Origin: an uncultured Actinomycetes bacterium
GTDB lineage: Bacteria; Actinomycetota; Acidimicrobiia; Acidimicrobiales; RAAP-2
Length of the DNA stretch: 64,000 nt
Assembly (NCBI GenBank): GCA_903924205.1
Contig: CAIYAP010000004.1
Location: 62,001-126,000 of the forward strand
Direction of reading: 5' to 3'
In this document: one piece after another, positions 17,146 through 25,193 of the stretch
Layout: the number at the start of each line of letters is the position of its first letter
Numbering within the stretch: position 1 is the stretch's first letter
Notes under the pieces: generated by a model
Told to the model about the DNA's origin: nothing
The model's database searches: none
What the model saw: the letters and a program-made list of their open reading frames with translations, nothing else
Position numbers and translations under genes: made by a program

Positions 17146-18468
17146 GTGGCCTACGCTCACATGTGGACTTTCATGAAAGGATTCGGTGACAACGTGGTCA
17201 CTCAGCACGGCACTACCAGCGACGACGCCTTCAACCCGTGGGTGCGGGTAGTTGATCTCATCGAGCGCGCGGGTGCGCTGCTTGAACTCGACCGAGGGCT
17301 TATCCAGCGCATTGTGACCCCCGAGCGAGTCTTGGAAGTTGCCGTCCCCGTGCGTAAAGACAGTGGGGACATCGAGGTCTACACCGGGTGGCGCATTCAG
17401 CACGACACGAGTCGTGGGCCGGGCAAGGGCGGCATCCGTTTTCACCAGAGCGTGAACCGAGACGAGATTGCGGCGCTGTCGGCCGACATGTCCATCAAGA
17501 CCGCCGTCGTGAACATCCCCTACGGCGGTGCCAAGGGTGGTGTGAAGGTGGATCCCACCGAGTTATCACGTAGCGAGCTGGAGCGATTGACGCGTCGTTA
17601 CGCCTTTGATATCGCACAGTTCATTGGGCCCGACCGGGACATTCCGGCCCCCGATATCAACACCGACACACAGGTGATGAGCTGGATTATGGACACCATT
17701 TCCATGTTGCGCGGTCACAACTCTTTCGGGGTCGTGACGGGCAAGCCTTTGGCCATCGGTGGCACTCTGGGCCACGCGGGAGCCACCAGCGTGGGCGTCA
17801 CCATCTGCACCCTCTCCACATTGCGCAACCTCGGTGAGGACCCCGTCGGCAAGCGCGTCGTCATTCAGGGATACGGCAAGGTGGGCGCACCGTTAGTGCG
17901 CCTGCTCACCGACCGTGGAATGAAGGTCGTGGGTGTTGCCGATATTAAGGGTGCCATCTCGGTTCCAGGAGGCATTGACCCCGCCACCCTCGAACAGCAT
18001 TTCCTCGAGGCCCACACGGTGGTCGGCTACCCCGGCGCGGATGTGATTCCCGCGGAACAACTCTTTGACATCCCGAGCGACGTCGCGATTCCCGCCGCCC
18101 TCGGTGGAGTGATCACCGAAGCGGTGGCCAACTCGATGGCGGCGAAGATTGTGGTGGAGGCCGCCAATGGCCCCACCACGGGCGAAGGTTCTGCCGTGAT
18201 GAAGGAACGCAACATCATTGCGGTCCCGGACGTCTTGGCCAATTCGGGTGGCGTCGTCGCCTCGTACTTCGAATGGGCGCAGGACCTCCAGGGTTTCCTG
18301 TGGGAACCGGAATTGTTTACCCGCCGTTTGGAGCAGACCATGCAGTCCGCCTTCGATCACGTATGGGCCAAGCGTGAGCAGTGGGGTGTCTCATTTCGCG
18401 ATGCGGCGATTGCGGTGGGCGTTGAGCGAATCGCCGAGGCCACCACGCTCCGCGGACTATTCCCGTAA
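17146..18468 (+). CDS. Glu/Leu/Phe/Val dehydrogenase family protein
   Basis: Amino acid dehydrogenase, most likely glutamate dehydrogenase interconverting glutamate and 2-oxoglutarate plus ammonia. Up to 440 residues. Substrate-binding and catalytic regions are visible in GPGKGGIRFH, NIPYGGAKGGVKVDP and PAPDINTDTQVMSWIMD. The coenzyme domain follows with VVIQGYGKVGAP, and the end has VPDVLANSGGVVASYFEW. The exact start is unclear: GTG 17146 is the longest, but ATG 17173 or GTG 17194 would give a more usual N-terminus before the NPW segment. A TACCCT (17125-17130) may be its -10. NAD versus NADP use not resolved. Confidence 0.9.
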   Translation: MAYAHMWTFMKGFGDNVVTQHGTTSDDAFNPWVRVVDLIERAGALLELDRGLIQRIVTPERVLEVAVPVRKDSGDIEVYTGWRIQHDTSRGPGKGGIRFHQSVNRDEIAALSADMSIKTAVVNIPYGGAKGGVKVDPTELSRSELERLTRRYAFDIAQFIGPDRDIPAPDINTDTQVMSWIMDTISMLRGHNSFGVVTGKPLAIGGTLGHAGATSVGVTICTLSTLRNLGEDPVGKRVVIQGYGKVGAPLVRLLTDRGMKVVGVADIKGAISVPGGIDPATLEQHFLEAHTVVGYPGADVIPAEQLFDIPSDVAIPAALGGVITEAVANSMAAKIVVEAANGPTTGEGSAVMKERNIIAVPDVLANSGGVVASYFEWAQDLQGFLWEPELFTRRLEQTMQSAFDHVWAKREQWGVSFRDAAIAVGVERIAEATTLRGLFP

Positions 18469-18484
18469 AGATTCAGGTCGCCAC

Positions 18485-18522
18485 AAAAACTCCCCGTTCG
18501 CTGTGGCGAACGGGGAGTTTTT
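18485..18522. terminator. Rho-independent bidirectional terminator
   Basis: A 17-bp stem (AAAAACTCCCCGTTCGC and its complement, TGTG loop) ends in a T-run on both strands. It lies between the convergent dehydrogenase and rhodanese/MBL genes. Confidence 0.9.
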
Positions 18523-18539
18523 GTTATGCGGCGGAGACG

Positions 18540-19640
18540 CTATTGCGCAATGGCGCAGCGATTGGGGCCGAGCTCAAGACCGGCGACTTGTTCACTGGTG
18601 TAGCTATCGCCCGCATTGATTTTGACGATGTCGCGATAGTTCGGCGGACGGTCCTTTACGTGACTAATGGCCCACGCCACGAACTCGTCCTCAGGAAGCG
18701 CGAGGGCCGGCAAGGTCGAGCGCAACTCGCCCAGGGTCTTCGTCACGAGTTGGTCATGACGAACCTCGACTCCCGCACCAAAGTGGGCCGGCAAGATCTG
18801 GATGCTGTCGGGCAAGGGCAACACTCGTTCGTGAAGCGATTGCCATAGATGGTGGGCAAATTCCTCGGCCTGTTCCGCGAGGTCAGGGCGACCCACGCTC
18901 TCGAGGAACAGGGTGTCACCGGTGAACAGTGCTTCATCACCCAGTCGATACACGGTGGAGCCTTCAGTGTGCCCGGGAGCCGAGATGGCCTCGACCGTCA
19001 GCGCAACACCGGGAGCGAGCTCAATCTCAAATCCGTCACGCAAAGGTTCATAGGAAAAGGCGAAGGGGTCATGGGGGCTGAGGTACAAGGTGGCACCCGT
19101 CGCGGCCGACAAGGCACGAGCCCCACTGACGTGGTCGGCGTGCAAGTGAGTATCCACAATGGCGACGATGTTCCAGCCGTGGTCCTCGGCGAGCGACGTG
19201 TACTCCGTCAGGTCCACGGAAGGGTCGATCACCAGGCAGCGCTCGCCCGCACCTACGAGATAGCTCAAGCAGCCCTTGCCCCGTCGACGCACCTGCACCA
19301 CAGTGGCACCGCCGCGCACCTCGGTAACGGCTTCGTAGGTGGACCCCCACGCCGCCATGCCACCTTCAAACACCTCGGTGGCGATGCCGTGCGAGGCGAG
19401 AATTTCGGCGGCCGACGTGGCGCGCGCACCCCGGGCGCACATCACGACGATTCGTTGATCGACGGGAAGTTCACCGCGACGCGACTCCACTTGTCCCAAA
19501 GGGATGTTGACGGCACCCTCAATGCGCCAGTCGGCAAATTCGTCGGGTTCGCGAACATCGAGAAGGAAGATAGACATCGGGTAATCGAGTGCGGCCAAGT
19601 AGCTCGCAGCTGGCTGAGTCGTAAAAGTGGCAATGGTCAT
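18540..19640 (-). CDS. Rhodanese / persulfide-dioxygenase-like MBL fusion
   Basis: Two-domain protein of 366 residues. Residues 15-105 form a rhodanese domain with the sulfur-carrying Cys68 in MCARGAR. Residues 110-345 form a metallo-beta-lactamase fold with THLHADH (165-170), the SAPGHTEGS metal motif and a later histidine in LPAHFGAG, as in glutathione persulfide dioxygenases (ETHE1-like). It probably oxidises persulfide sulfur to sulfite and can pass sulfur through the rhodanese domain. ATG 19640 has TAGTCT 6 nt upstream. It diverges from a single-domain rhodanese gene 48 bp away. Acceptor thiol unknown. Confidence 0.88.
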   Translation of the reverse strand: MTIATFTTQPAASYLAALDYPMSIFLLDVREPDEFADWRIEGAVNIPLGQVESRRGELPVDQRIVVMCARGARATSAAEILASHGIATEVFEGGMAAWGSTYEAVTEVRGGATVVQVRRRGKGCLSYLVGAGERCLVIDPSVDLTEYTSLAEDHGWNIVAIVDTHLHADHVSGARALSAATGATLYLSPHDPFAFSYEPLRDGFEIELAPGVALTVEAISAPGHTEGSTVYRLGDEALFTGDTLFLESVGRPDLAEQAEEFAHHLWQSLHERVLPLPDSIQILPAHFGAGVEVRHDQLVTKTLGELRSTLPALALPEDEFVAWAISHVKDRPPNYRDIVKINAGDSYTSEQVAGLELGPNRCAIAQ

Positions 19641-19646
19641 GCCTCC

Positions 19647-19652
19647 AGACTA
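19647..19652 (-). promoter_or_regulatory. Predicted leaderless -10 element of the rhodanese/MBL gene
   Basis: TAGTCT, 6 nt before the ATG at 19640. A GGAGG lies in the gap but is too close to the ATG to act as a ribosome site. Confidence 0.45.
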
Positions 19653-19688
19653 TGTTTCACGGTGCCCCCAGTGCCCGCCAGGAGAACT

Positions 19689-20024
19689 ATGTCGCCCATC
19701 GCTGATGTCCCCTACGAAACAGCCCTCGATCTACTGGCCGATGGCGCCTATTTGCTTGATGTTCGCACCGATGACGAATGGAATGCGGGCCACTTCCCCC
19801 GCGCACATCACCTCGAATTAGCCCTTATCCCCGACAGCTTCGACACCTTGCCCGATGACGTTCTCATCGTGTGCGTGTGCCGTTCGGGTGGCCGCTCACG
19901 GCGCGCCGCCGAGTTTCTCGCGGACAAGGGATTCGACGCGGTGAATGCCGAGGGTGGCATGATCGCGTGGTCGGACGCCGGCTGTGAACTCGTCGGTGAT
20001 TCCGACGAACCGTCGATTAGCTAG
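19689..20024 (+). CDS. Single-domain rhodanese
   Basis: Small cytoplasmic sulfurtransferase of 111 residues. The active-site loop is CVCRSGGRS, with the second Cys as persulfide carrier, preceded by LLDVRTDDEWNAGHFPRAHH and followed by VNAEGGMIAWSDAG. The start ATG 19689 follows an AGGAG ribosome site. It diverges from the rhodanese/persulfide-dioxygenase fusion, which suggests joint work on sulfane sulfur. Physiological donor and acceptor unknown. Confidence 0.88.
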   Translation: MSPIADVPYETALDLLADGAYLLDVRTDDEWNAGHFPRAHHLELALIPDSFDTLPDDVLIVCVCRSGGRSRRAAEFLADKGFDAVNAEGGMIAWSDAGCELVGDSDEPSIS

Positions 20025-20060
20025 TCACCGTCGCTCCGCCAGGGAGCCCCCCGCTCAACC

Positions 20061-20684
20061 TTAAGACTGGTGGGAACCACGGACCGCACGCCAGCGGTGC
20101 CAGAAACCGTATGCGAGGCCGAGCACGATGATGGCGATCACGGGATATTGAATTGCCTTCATCGTGTGCGTGAGGTGGTCCCACTTGGTGCCGGCGGCAC
20201 GGCCCACGAGGACGAGCACCGTCGCCCAGATGGTCGAACCGACCACGGTGAAGAGGGCGAAGGGACCACGGGACATTTCCGCCACGCCGGCGGGCAAGGA
20301 AATGACCGAGCGCACGACGGGCACGACACGGCCAATAAGAACGGACCACACACCGAAACGGCCAAACCACCGCTCGGCCGAGTCCAGGTCCTTGTGGCTG
20401 AGCAGGATGTATTTGCCGTAGCGGTCCACCAAGGCCCGACCGGCGTAACGACCGACGTGATACGAAATCAACGCACCGAGGAGCTCGCCACCCACGCCCG
20501 CCACGATGACCGCGACGACACTCAGGGGGTGCGCGTGACTATGAGTGGACGCTACGAAGGCGGCTGCCGTCAGCGCGCCACCCAACCCGAAGATGATCTC
20601 TGAGGGCACCGGAATGCACATGGATTCCATCATCGCCAAAATGAAAATAGCGATGTAGCCGTGTTGAATGAGAAAGTTTTGCAC
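20061..20684 (-). CDS. DedA family membrane protein
   Basis: Membrane protein of about 207 residues with the DedA (SNARE-associated/VTT) pattern: MMESMCIPVPSEIIF near the N-terminus, a GGELLGALISYHVGRYAG segment, the FGRFGVWSVLIGRVVPVVRS signature with conserved Arg/Pro, and SLPAGVAEM. Members flip or scramble phospholipids or undecaprenyl phosphate. GTG at 20684 is favoured because CAGAAT lies 7 nt upstream and the protein then starts directly before the first helix; the longer frame to 20732 is possible. A terminator follows the upstream gene of the next operon. Confidence 0.88.
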   Translation of the reverse strand: MQNFLIQHGYIAIFILAMMESMCIPVPSEIIFGLGGALTAAAFVASTHSHAHPLSVVAVIVAGVGGELLGALISYHVGRYAGRALVDRYGKYILLSHKDLDSAERWFGRFGVWSVLIGRVVPVVRSVISLPAGVAEMSRGPFALFTVVGSTIWATVLVLVGRAAGTKWDHLTHTMKAIQYPVIAIIVLGLAYGFWHRWRAVRGSHQS

Positions 20685-20691
20685 GGGTGAG

Positions 20692-20697
20692 ATTCTG
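20692..20697 (-). promoter_or_regulatory. Possible leaderless -10 element of the DedA gene
   Basis: CAGAAT, 7 nt before the GTG at 20684. The match is weaker than the TANNNT examples and the start was partly chosen from it. Confidence 0.35.
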
Positions 20698-20729
20698 CCA
20701 GCCACGTGACGAGTGGGGCGGGATAAGAA

Positions 20730-20761
20730 CAATGGCCCAGCTCATACGAGCTGGGCCATTG
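20730..20761. terminator. Hairpin after the sugar-type ABC importer operon
   Basis: Perfect 14-bp stem (CAATGGCCCAGCTC and its complement, ATAC loop) directly downstream of the binding-protein stop at 20776. It lies between that operon and the DedA gene. No strong T-run. Confidence 0.7.
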
Positions 20762-20775
20762 TGACACGGGGTGAA

Positions 20776-22200
20776 CTAGTAGCCGAGAGACGAGTTATAA
20801 CTCTGAATGTCGGACGTCGTGGTGTTCTGGGCGTGTTGCAGTTCAGTCGTCGGTGACGGCCACGGCGACTGGGTCAGAGCGTCGAGGGTGGGGCCAAAGT
20901 CCGCCAGCACTTGCTCGTAGTCCGGAATGACCGGGCCCTGGGTGTTGTTGTCGTTCAGACCCTTCGAGAACTGGTCGAACGCCACTTGGTACCAAGAGAT
21001 CTGCTTCTTCAACGCGGTCTTCCAGGCGGCCTGCGAGTCGGTGCGAATCGGGAGGTAACCGGTACTTGCTGACCACGACGCCATCGACGTCTTGTTGGTG
21101 AGGAACTTGATGAAGTCCCACGCCGCGGACACCTGAGCGGCCGTGCCGTACTTCGGGATGAACAAACCGTTTCCGGCCGGCAACATCGAGCCGGTGGTCT
21201 TGCCGCTTAAAGTCGGCAGCGGCGCCACGCCCAGGGTGACGTTCTTGAACAAGGGCAGGGCCGAAGAGATGGATCCCAGAGCCGCCGTCGTGTCGAAGGT
21301 GATGCCGGCTTGGTCGTTCGCGATAGCGAAAATGTTGGCGTAGGCCTGCGTCAGCGAACCGGTCAGGGAGCTAGCCAATCCACCGTTACGGATGATGGTC
21401 TGCACCTTGCTCCAGTACTGCTGCGTCGTCGAGTTGTTGAAGGTGGTCGCCGTCGCACGCGAGCTGTGACCGTTGCCGTTGTTGACGAAGGCTTGGTCAT
21501 TCACGCTCAGCCAGGCCATGGTCAACCATGGGTCCTTCTTAATGGCCACTCCGTAGCGATAACCAGCGTGTTGGAGCAATGCCTCATCCGCGATGAGCTG
21601 GTCCATGGTGGTCGGTGCCTTGGCAATCTTGGCCTTCTTGAACGCCTGAAGGTTGTAGTACATCACCGGCGTGGAGACCGAGAAGGGCATGCCCGCTTGG
21701 GTGCCCGACACGACGTAGGAGTTCAGCGCCTTCTGAACGAAATTCTTTTTGTCCTTCTGGAACGCCGGGTCGGCCGCGATGCACGAAGCCACGGGGACCA
21801 AGGACTGAGTGTCCACCGCCTCTTGCGAGTCGAACTGGTCAAACTGCACGACCTGGGGGGCACCCGAGCCGCCATTGGCCAAGTCTGCGGTGTACTTCGT
21901 CCAGGTTGAGCCGTAGCCACCCGAGTCGTTCGAGTCCGTGACGTGCACCTTGTGCTGGCTCGCGTTGTACTTATTAATCAAGTCGAGAAGAACACCATGG
22001 TTGCCGGTGCCGCTGACGGCGCCGCCCGGCATCGACTCTTCAAAGGTGATGTTGATCGTGCTGGACGACTTCGCCACGAGGGACGGGTCGCACGACGTGG
22101 TCGCTTGAGCAGTTGCGCCGCTCAGCAATGTGGCTGACGTCAGGGAGGTAGCCGCGAGCACGAAGCTCGCCGCAACCTTGGTCAAAGATGAAGTTCTCAT
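20776..22200 (-). CDS. CUT1-type ABC transporter substrate-binding protein (UgpB-like)
   Basis: Secreted sugar or glycerol-phosphate binding protein (SBP_bac_1), 474 residues. Residues 1-33 are a Sec signal peptide ending near GATAQA. Family features: INITFEESMPG early, PQVVQFDQFDS, GMPFSVSTPVMYYN, then GNGLFIPKYGTAAQVSAAWDFIKFL and SWSASTGYLPIR, which resemble UgpB-like proteins. ATG 22200 is used; a TTG three codons further up is open but lies in the predicted -10 region. TACATT stands 7 nt before the ATG, so this gene may have its own leaderless promoter besides operon readthrough. Last gene of the four-gene importer. Ligand not resolved. Confidence 0.88.
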   Translation of the reverse strand: MRTSSLTKVAASFVLAATSLTSATLLSGATAQATTSCDPSLVAKSSSTINITFEESMPGGAVSGTGNHGVLLDLINKYNASQHKVHVTDSNDSGGYGSTWTKYTADLANGGSGAPQVVQFDQFDSQEAVDTQSLVPVASCIAADPAFQKDKKNFVQKALNSYVVSGTQAGMPFSVSTPVMYYNLQAFKKAKIAKAPTTMDQLIADEALLQHAGYRYGVAIKKDPWLTMAWLSVNDQAFVNNGNGHSSRATATTFNNSTTQQYWSKVQTIIRNGGLASSLTGSLTQAYANIFAIANDQAGITFDTTAALGSISSALPLFKNVTLGVAPLPTLSGKTTGSMLPAGNGLFIPKYGTAAQVSAAWDFIKFLTNKTSMASWSASTGYLPIRTDSQAAWKTALKKQISWYQVAFDQFSKGLNDNNTQGPVIPDYEQVLADFGPTLDALTQSPWPSPTTELQHAQNTTTSDIQSYNSSLGY

Positions 22201-22207
22201 ATACCGC

Positions 22208-22213
22208 AATGTA
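22208..22213 (-). promoter_or_regulatory. Possible internal leaderless promoter of the binding-protein gene
   Basis: TACATT, 7 nt before the ATG at 22200, in the 57-bp gap after the permease gene. It would let the cell make more binding protein than permease. Confidence 0.4.
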
Positions 22214-22257
22214 TGGGCTATGGGTTAACGACGAGTGACGTTTGGTCTGCCGGAAGA

Positions 22258-23082
22258 TTATTTAACGGCACCCGCGGTCAAACTACGGATGAGGTGCTTC
22301 TGGAAAAAGACCAGCAGGATGAGCAAGGGGGCCGTGGCAATAACCCCCGCCGCGAGGGTCAGGTTCGCCGTAGAAATGGTGCCACCGACCTGGCGGATAC
22401 CCATCTGGATCGTCTGAATGCTGGTGTTGTTGCCCGTTTCGAGCAGTGGCCACAGGTATTGATTCCACGCGCCGAGAAAGCCAAAGACAGCCAAGGCCGC
22501 GACTGAGGGTCGAGCAAGTGGCACCGCGACACGCCACAAGTACTTCCACGGGCCGTAGCCATCGATAATCGCAGCTTCGTGCATCTCTTTGGGAATCTGC
22601 ATGAATGCCTGCCTCATGAGGAAGATGCCAAAGCCCGTCGCCAAGAAAGGAATGACGAGACCCTGCATGGTTTCGTCAACATGCAAGGTGTGCACCGTTT
22701 GGAGGTTGGCAATAACCGTGACTTCAAAGGGAATCATCGACGTGGCCAGCATGAGGGCGAAGAGGATTCGCTTGAACGGAAAGGCGATGTACGCAAAGGC
22801 AAAGGCCGCCGAAATGGAGGTGACCACTTGCCCAACGGTGATGAGGGCTGACTGACCCAGTGACACCAGTAGATATTGGCCAAGGTTGCCACTTGAGAAC
22901 GCCTCACTAAAGGACTTCCAGACGGGGTGCAGGGGGATGAGCTGCGGGGGGATCGAAGAGATTTCCTTCAGCGTCATCAGCGATCCCGACAACAACACGT
23001 AGAGCGGGAAGGCCACAATGGCGGCGACAACGACGAGAACGACGTAGCGGCTCGCGAGACGAGCCAGGCGCTTAGTGGGCAT
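22258..23082 (-). CDS. ABC importer permease (MalG/UgpE-like)
   Basis: Membrane subunit of 274 residues with six hydrophobic segments. The cytoplasmic EAA loop, which docks the ATPase, reads EMHEAAIIDGYGPWKYLWRVAVPLARP. N-terminal and final helices are typical of the shorter carbohydrate (CUT1) permease. It overlaps the upstream permease gene by 11 nt. Role: forms the channel with its partner, powered by the ATPase at 24-25 kb. Confidence 0.93.
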   Translation of the reverse strand: MPTKRLARLASRYVVLVVVAAIVAFPLYVLLSGSLMTLKEISSIPPQLIPLHPVWKSFSEAFSSGNLGQYLLVSLGQSALITVGQVVTSISAAFAFAYIAFPFKRILFALMLATSMIPFEVTVIANLQTVHTLHVDETMQGLVIPFLATGFGIFLMRQAFMQIPKEMHEAAIIDGYGPWKYLWRVAVPLARPSVAALAVFGFLGAWNQYLWPLLETGNNTSIQTIQMGIRQVGGTISTANLTLAAGVIATAPLLILLVFFQKHLIRSLTAGAVK

Positions 23083-23986
23083 AGTGGACTCGCTTTTCGA
23101 GCAGGCGGAATTGAATCAACGTCACGAGGAGCGTGATCACGAAGAGCGCGATGGAGTAACACGCCGCGAGACCCGTGTTTTGGCTCACGTGCAGCAAGCG
23201 GTAGATGGCGTAAATCAACACGTTGGTGTGCGTGTAGGTCGCATTGGACGTCCCGATCATGATGTCAATTTGACCAAAACTTTGCAGCGAGAAGATCACA
23301 CCCACCACACCGCAAAAGAAAATCGTCGGCGACAGCAGTGGAAAGGTGATGCGCCACAAGCGAGTCCACGCCGTCGCGCCATCAACGCGAGACGCTTCCA
23401 TAATTTCATCCGGCAAACTCTGCAGGCCCGCCGTCAAAATGATGAAGGCCAGACCCACAAACTGCCAAGCCGAGACCAGGGCCATCGCGGGTAATCCCCA
23501 GGTCGGCGACGAGGTGATGTCGGGGAGGTGGATTCCCAACGTTTGCAGGTACCCCGTCTGGGGGCTCAGTATTACCTGAAAGACCACGGCCGCCACCGCT
23601 GCCGACGAGACGACCGAACTTGAAAAAATCGTGCGAAAAATGCGAATCCCGCGCAGTTGTTGGTGGGCCAGCACGGCCATGACGAGACCACCGATGACAC
23701 CGAGCGGCACCGTTATCAGCGCGTAGATCGCCGTGGACTTCACGGAGTCCCAGAAGTCGGCGCTGCCGAGCATGGTGGTGAATTGCGCCGTGCCGACGTA
23801 CCGACTGGGGAGGTTCGGAAACGGCGCCGCCTTAAAGAGCCCCATCTGGAAATTCTTGAAGAAGGGGTAATAGGTGAAGGCCGCGAAAATGACGAGTGCC
23901 GGCAGGACGAGTGCGAGACCCAGCCACCCATCGCGTCGTCGGCGAAAGACGGAGCCCCCAGGGGCGAGTGACGCTCGAGAACTCAC
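23072..23986 (-). CDS. ABC importer permease (MalF/UgpA-like)
   Basis: Membrane subunit of 304 residues with six hydrophobic segments and the EAA loop LPDEIMEASRVDGATAWTRLWRITFPLLSP. The N-terminal GWLGLALVLPALVIFAAFTYYPFF is typical of UgpA/MalF-type CUT1 permeases. Its GTG start overlaps the ATPase stop as GTGA, so the genes are translationally coupled. Confidence 0.93.
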   Translation of the reverse strand: MSSRASLAPGGSVFRRRRDGWLGLALVLPALVIFAAFTYYPFFKNFQMGLFKAAPFPNLPSRYVGTAQFTTMLGSADFWDSVKSTAIYALITVPLGVIGGLVMAVLAHQQLRGIRIFRTIFSSSVVSSAAVAAVVFQVILSPQTGYLQTLGIHLPDITSSPTWGLPAMALVSAWQFVGLAFIILTAGLQSLPDEIMEASRVDGATAWTRLWRITFPLLSPTIFFCGVVGVIFSLQSFGQIDIMIGTSNATYTHTNVLIYAIYRLLHVSQNTGLAACYSIALFVITLLVTLIQFRLLEKRVHYAH

Positions 23987-25029
23987 GAGAGCCTCGCTCC
24001 CGTGTGTCGGTCAAATACGTAAACCTGTCCGGTGGCAGCGAGGGCAATAGTGTCACCCAACGTCGGGACAGTGGCATGTTGGGCTTGACGCACCACCACG
24101 CGCTCATGAGTTGCCGTTTCGCAGACGACGTGGACATCCGCGCCTAACTCTTCGGCCACTACCACGGTGGCCGAAAAACCCACATCAGCAAGGCGAAGAT
24201 TCTCCGCTCGAATTCCCACGGTGACGTCGCGAGTATCCGCCACTGACGACGTACCAACGAGGTCGCCACCAATGTAGATCTGGCCGTCTCGAAGTTCACC
24301 GGCGACCAAGTTCATTCCCGGGGAGCCCAAGAAACCCGCCACGAAGGCATTGGCCGGCTCGTTGTACAGGTCAAGAGGTTTACCCACTTGCTGCAAGACG
24401 CCGCCCTTCATCACCGCAATGCGGTGGCCCATCGTCATCGCTTCCACTTGGTCGTGAGTTACGTAGACGGTGGTCACACCCAAACGGCGCTGCAGGGCCA
24501 CAATGTCCGCTCGCGTTTGCTGACGCAAGGTCGCGTCGAGGTTCGACAAGGGTTCGTCCATCAAGAACACGCGTGGTCGGCGCACGATGGCGCGGGCCAG
24601 AGCAACGCGCTGGCGTTGTCCACCGGACAGTTGCCCCGGCTTGCGGTCCGCCAACTCAGTCAGCGACACGGTCGCGAGTGCCTCGTTCACACGAGCAGCG
24701 ACCTCGGCTGCTGGCAACTTCGCATTCTTGAGAGGAAATTCGACGTTCTTGCGAACGGACATGTGAGGGTAGAGGGCGTACGACTGGAACACCATCGCGA
24801 TATCGCGATCCTTGGGTTCCATATTGGTCACGTCGGCATCGTCAATGTGAATAGTTCCCGAACTCACCTGTTCGAGACCAGCAAGAAGGCGCAGTGCCGT
24901 GGTTTTGCCGCAGCCCGATGGGCCGAGCAGTACCAGCAACTCGCCGTCGGCTACCTCAAGCGATAAATCTGTCAGCGCCGGCGTTCCACCAAAGATCTTG
25001 CTGACTGCATCAAAGCGCACCTGCGACAT
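23983..25029 (-). CDS. ABC importer ATPase (UgpC/MsmK-like)
   Basis: ATPase of 348 residues: Walker A GPSGCGKTTALRLLAG, Q-loop VFQSYALYPHM, signature LSGGQRQRVALARAIVRRP, Walker B VFLMDEPLSNLDA, H-loop YVTHDQVEAMTMG. Residues 240-348 form a TOBE/MalK-type regulatory region (VGIRAENLRL, then YVFDRHTGARL). ATG 25029 begins the four-gene importer operon and is divergent from the metallophosphatase gene, with 164 bp between them. The family carries glycerol-3-phosphate, maltose and other sugars. Confidence 0.94.
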   Translation of the reverse strand: MSQVRFDAVSKIFGGTPALTDLSLEVADGELLVLLGPSGCGKTTALRLLAGLEQVSSGTIHIDDADVTNMEPKDRDIAMVFQSYALYPHMSVRKNVEFPLKNAKLPAAEVAARVNEALATVSLTELADRKPGQLSGGQRQRVALARAIVRRPRVFLMDEPLSNLDATLRQQTRADIVALQRRLGVTTVYVTHDQVEAMTMGHRIAVMKGGVLQQVGKPLDLYNEPANAFVAGFLGSPGMNLVAGELRDGQIYIGGDLVGTSSVADTRDVTVGIRAENLRLADVGFSATVVVAEELGADVHVVCETATHERVVVRQAQHATVPTLGDTIALAATGQVYVFDRHTGARLS

Positions 25030-25193
25030 GGAGTAATTCCCTTCAGCGCCCCCGTCATCGAGGCATCAACGCGACACGCTAACGCCCCCAACCCTCGCAC
25101 GACGTGAGATTGACGGGACAATACGTGAACAGTTCGTGACGAGACCACATCGATATCGCCAACGGCGTCACACCTCGACGGCACAATGGAGCC
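25030..25193. other. Divergent regulatory region of the importer operon and metallophosphatase
   Basis: This 164-bp gap has candidate -10 sequences on both strands (CACAAT at 25182-25187 for the plus gene; TATTGT and TAGCGT on the minus strand) and a short GTGAACAGTTCGTG imperfect palindrome near 25124-25137. No RNA gene or coding frame seen. Confidence 0.35.
25182..25187 (+). promoter_or_regulatory. Possible leaderless -10 element of the metallophosphatase gene
   Basis: CACAAT followed by 6 nt and the ATG at 25194. Confidence 0.4.
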
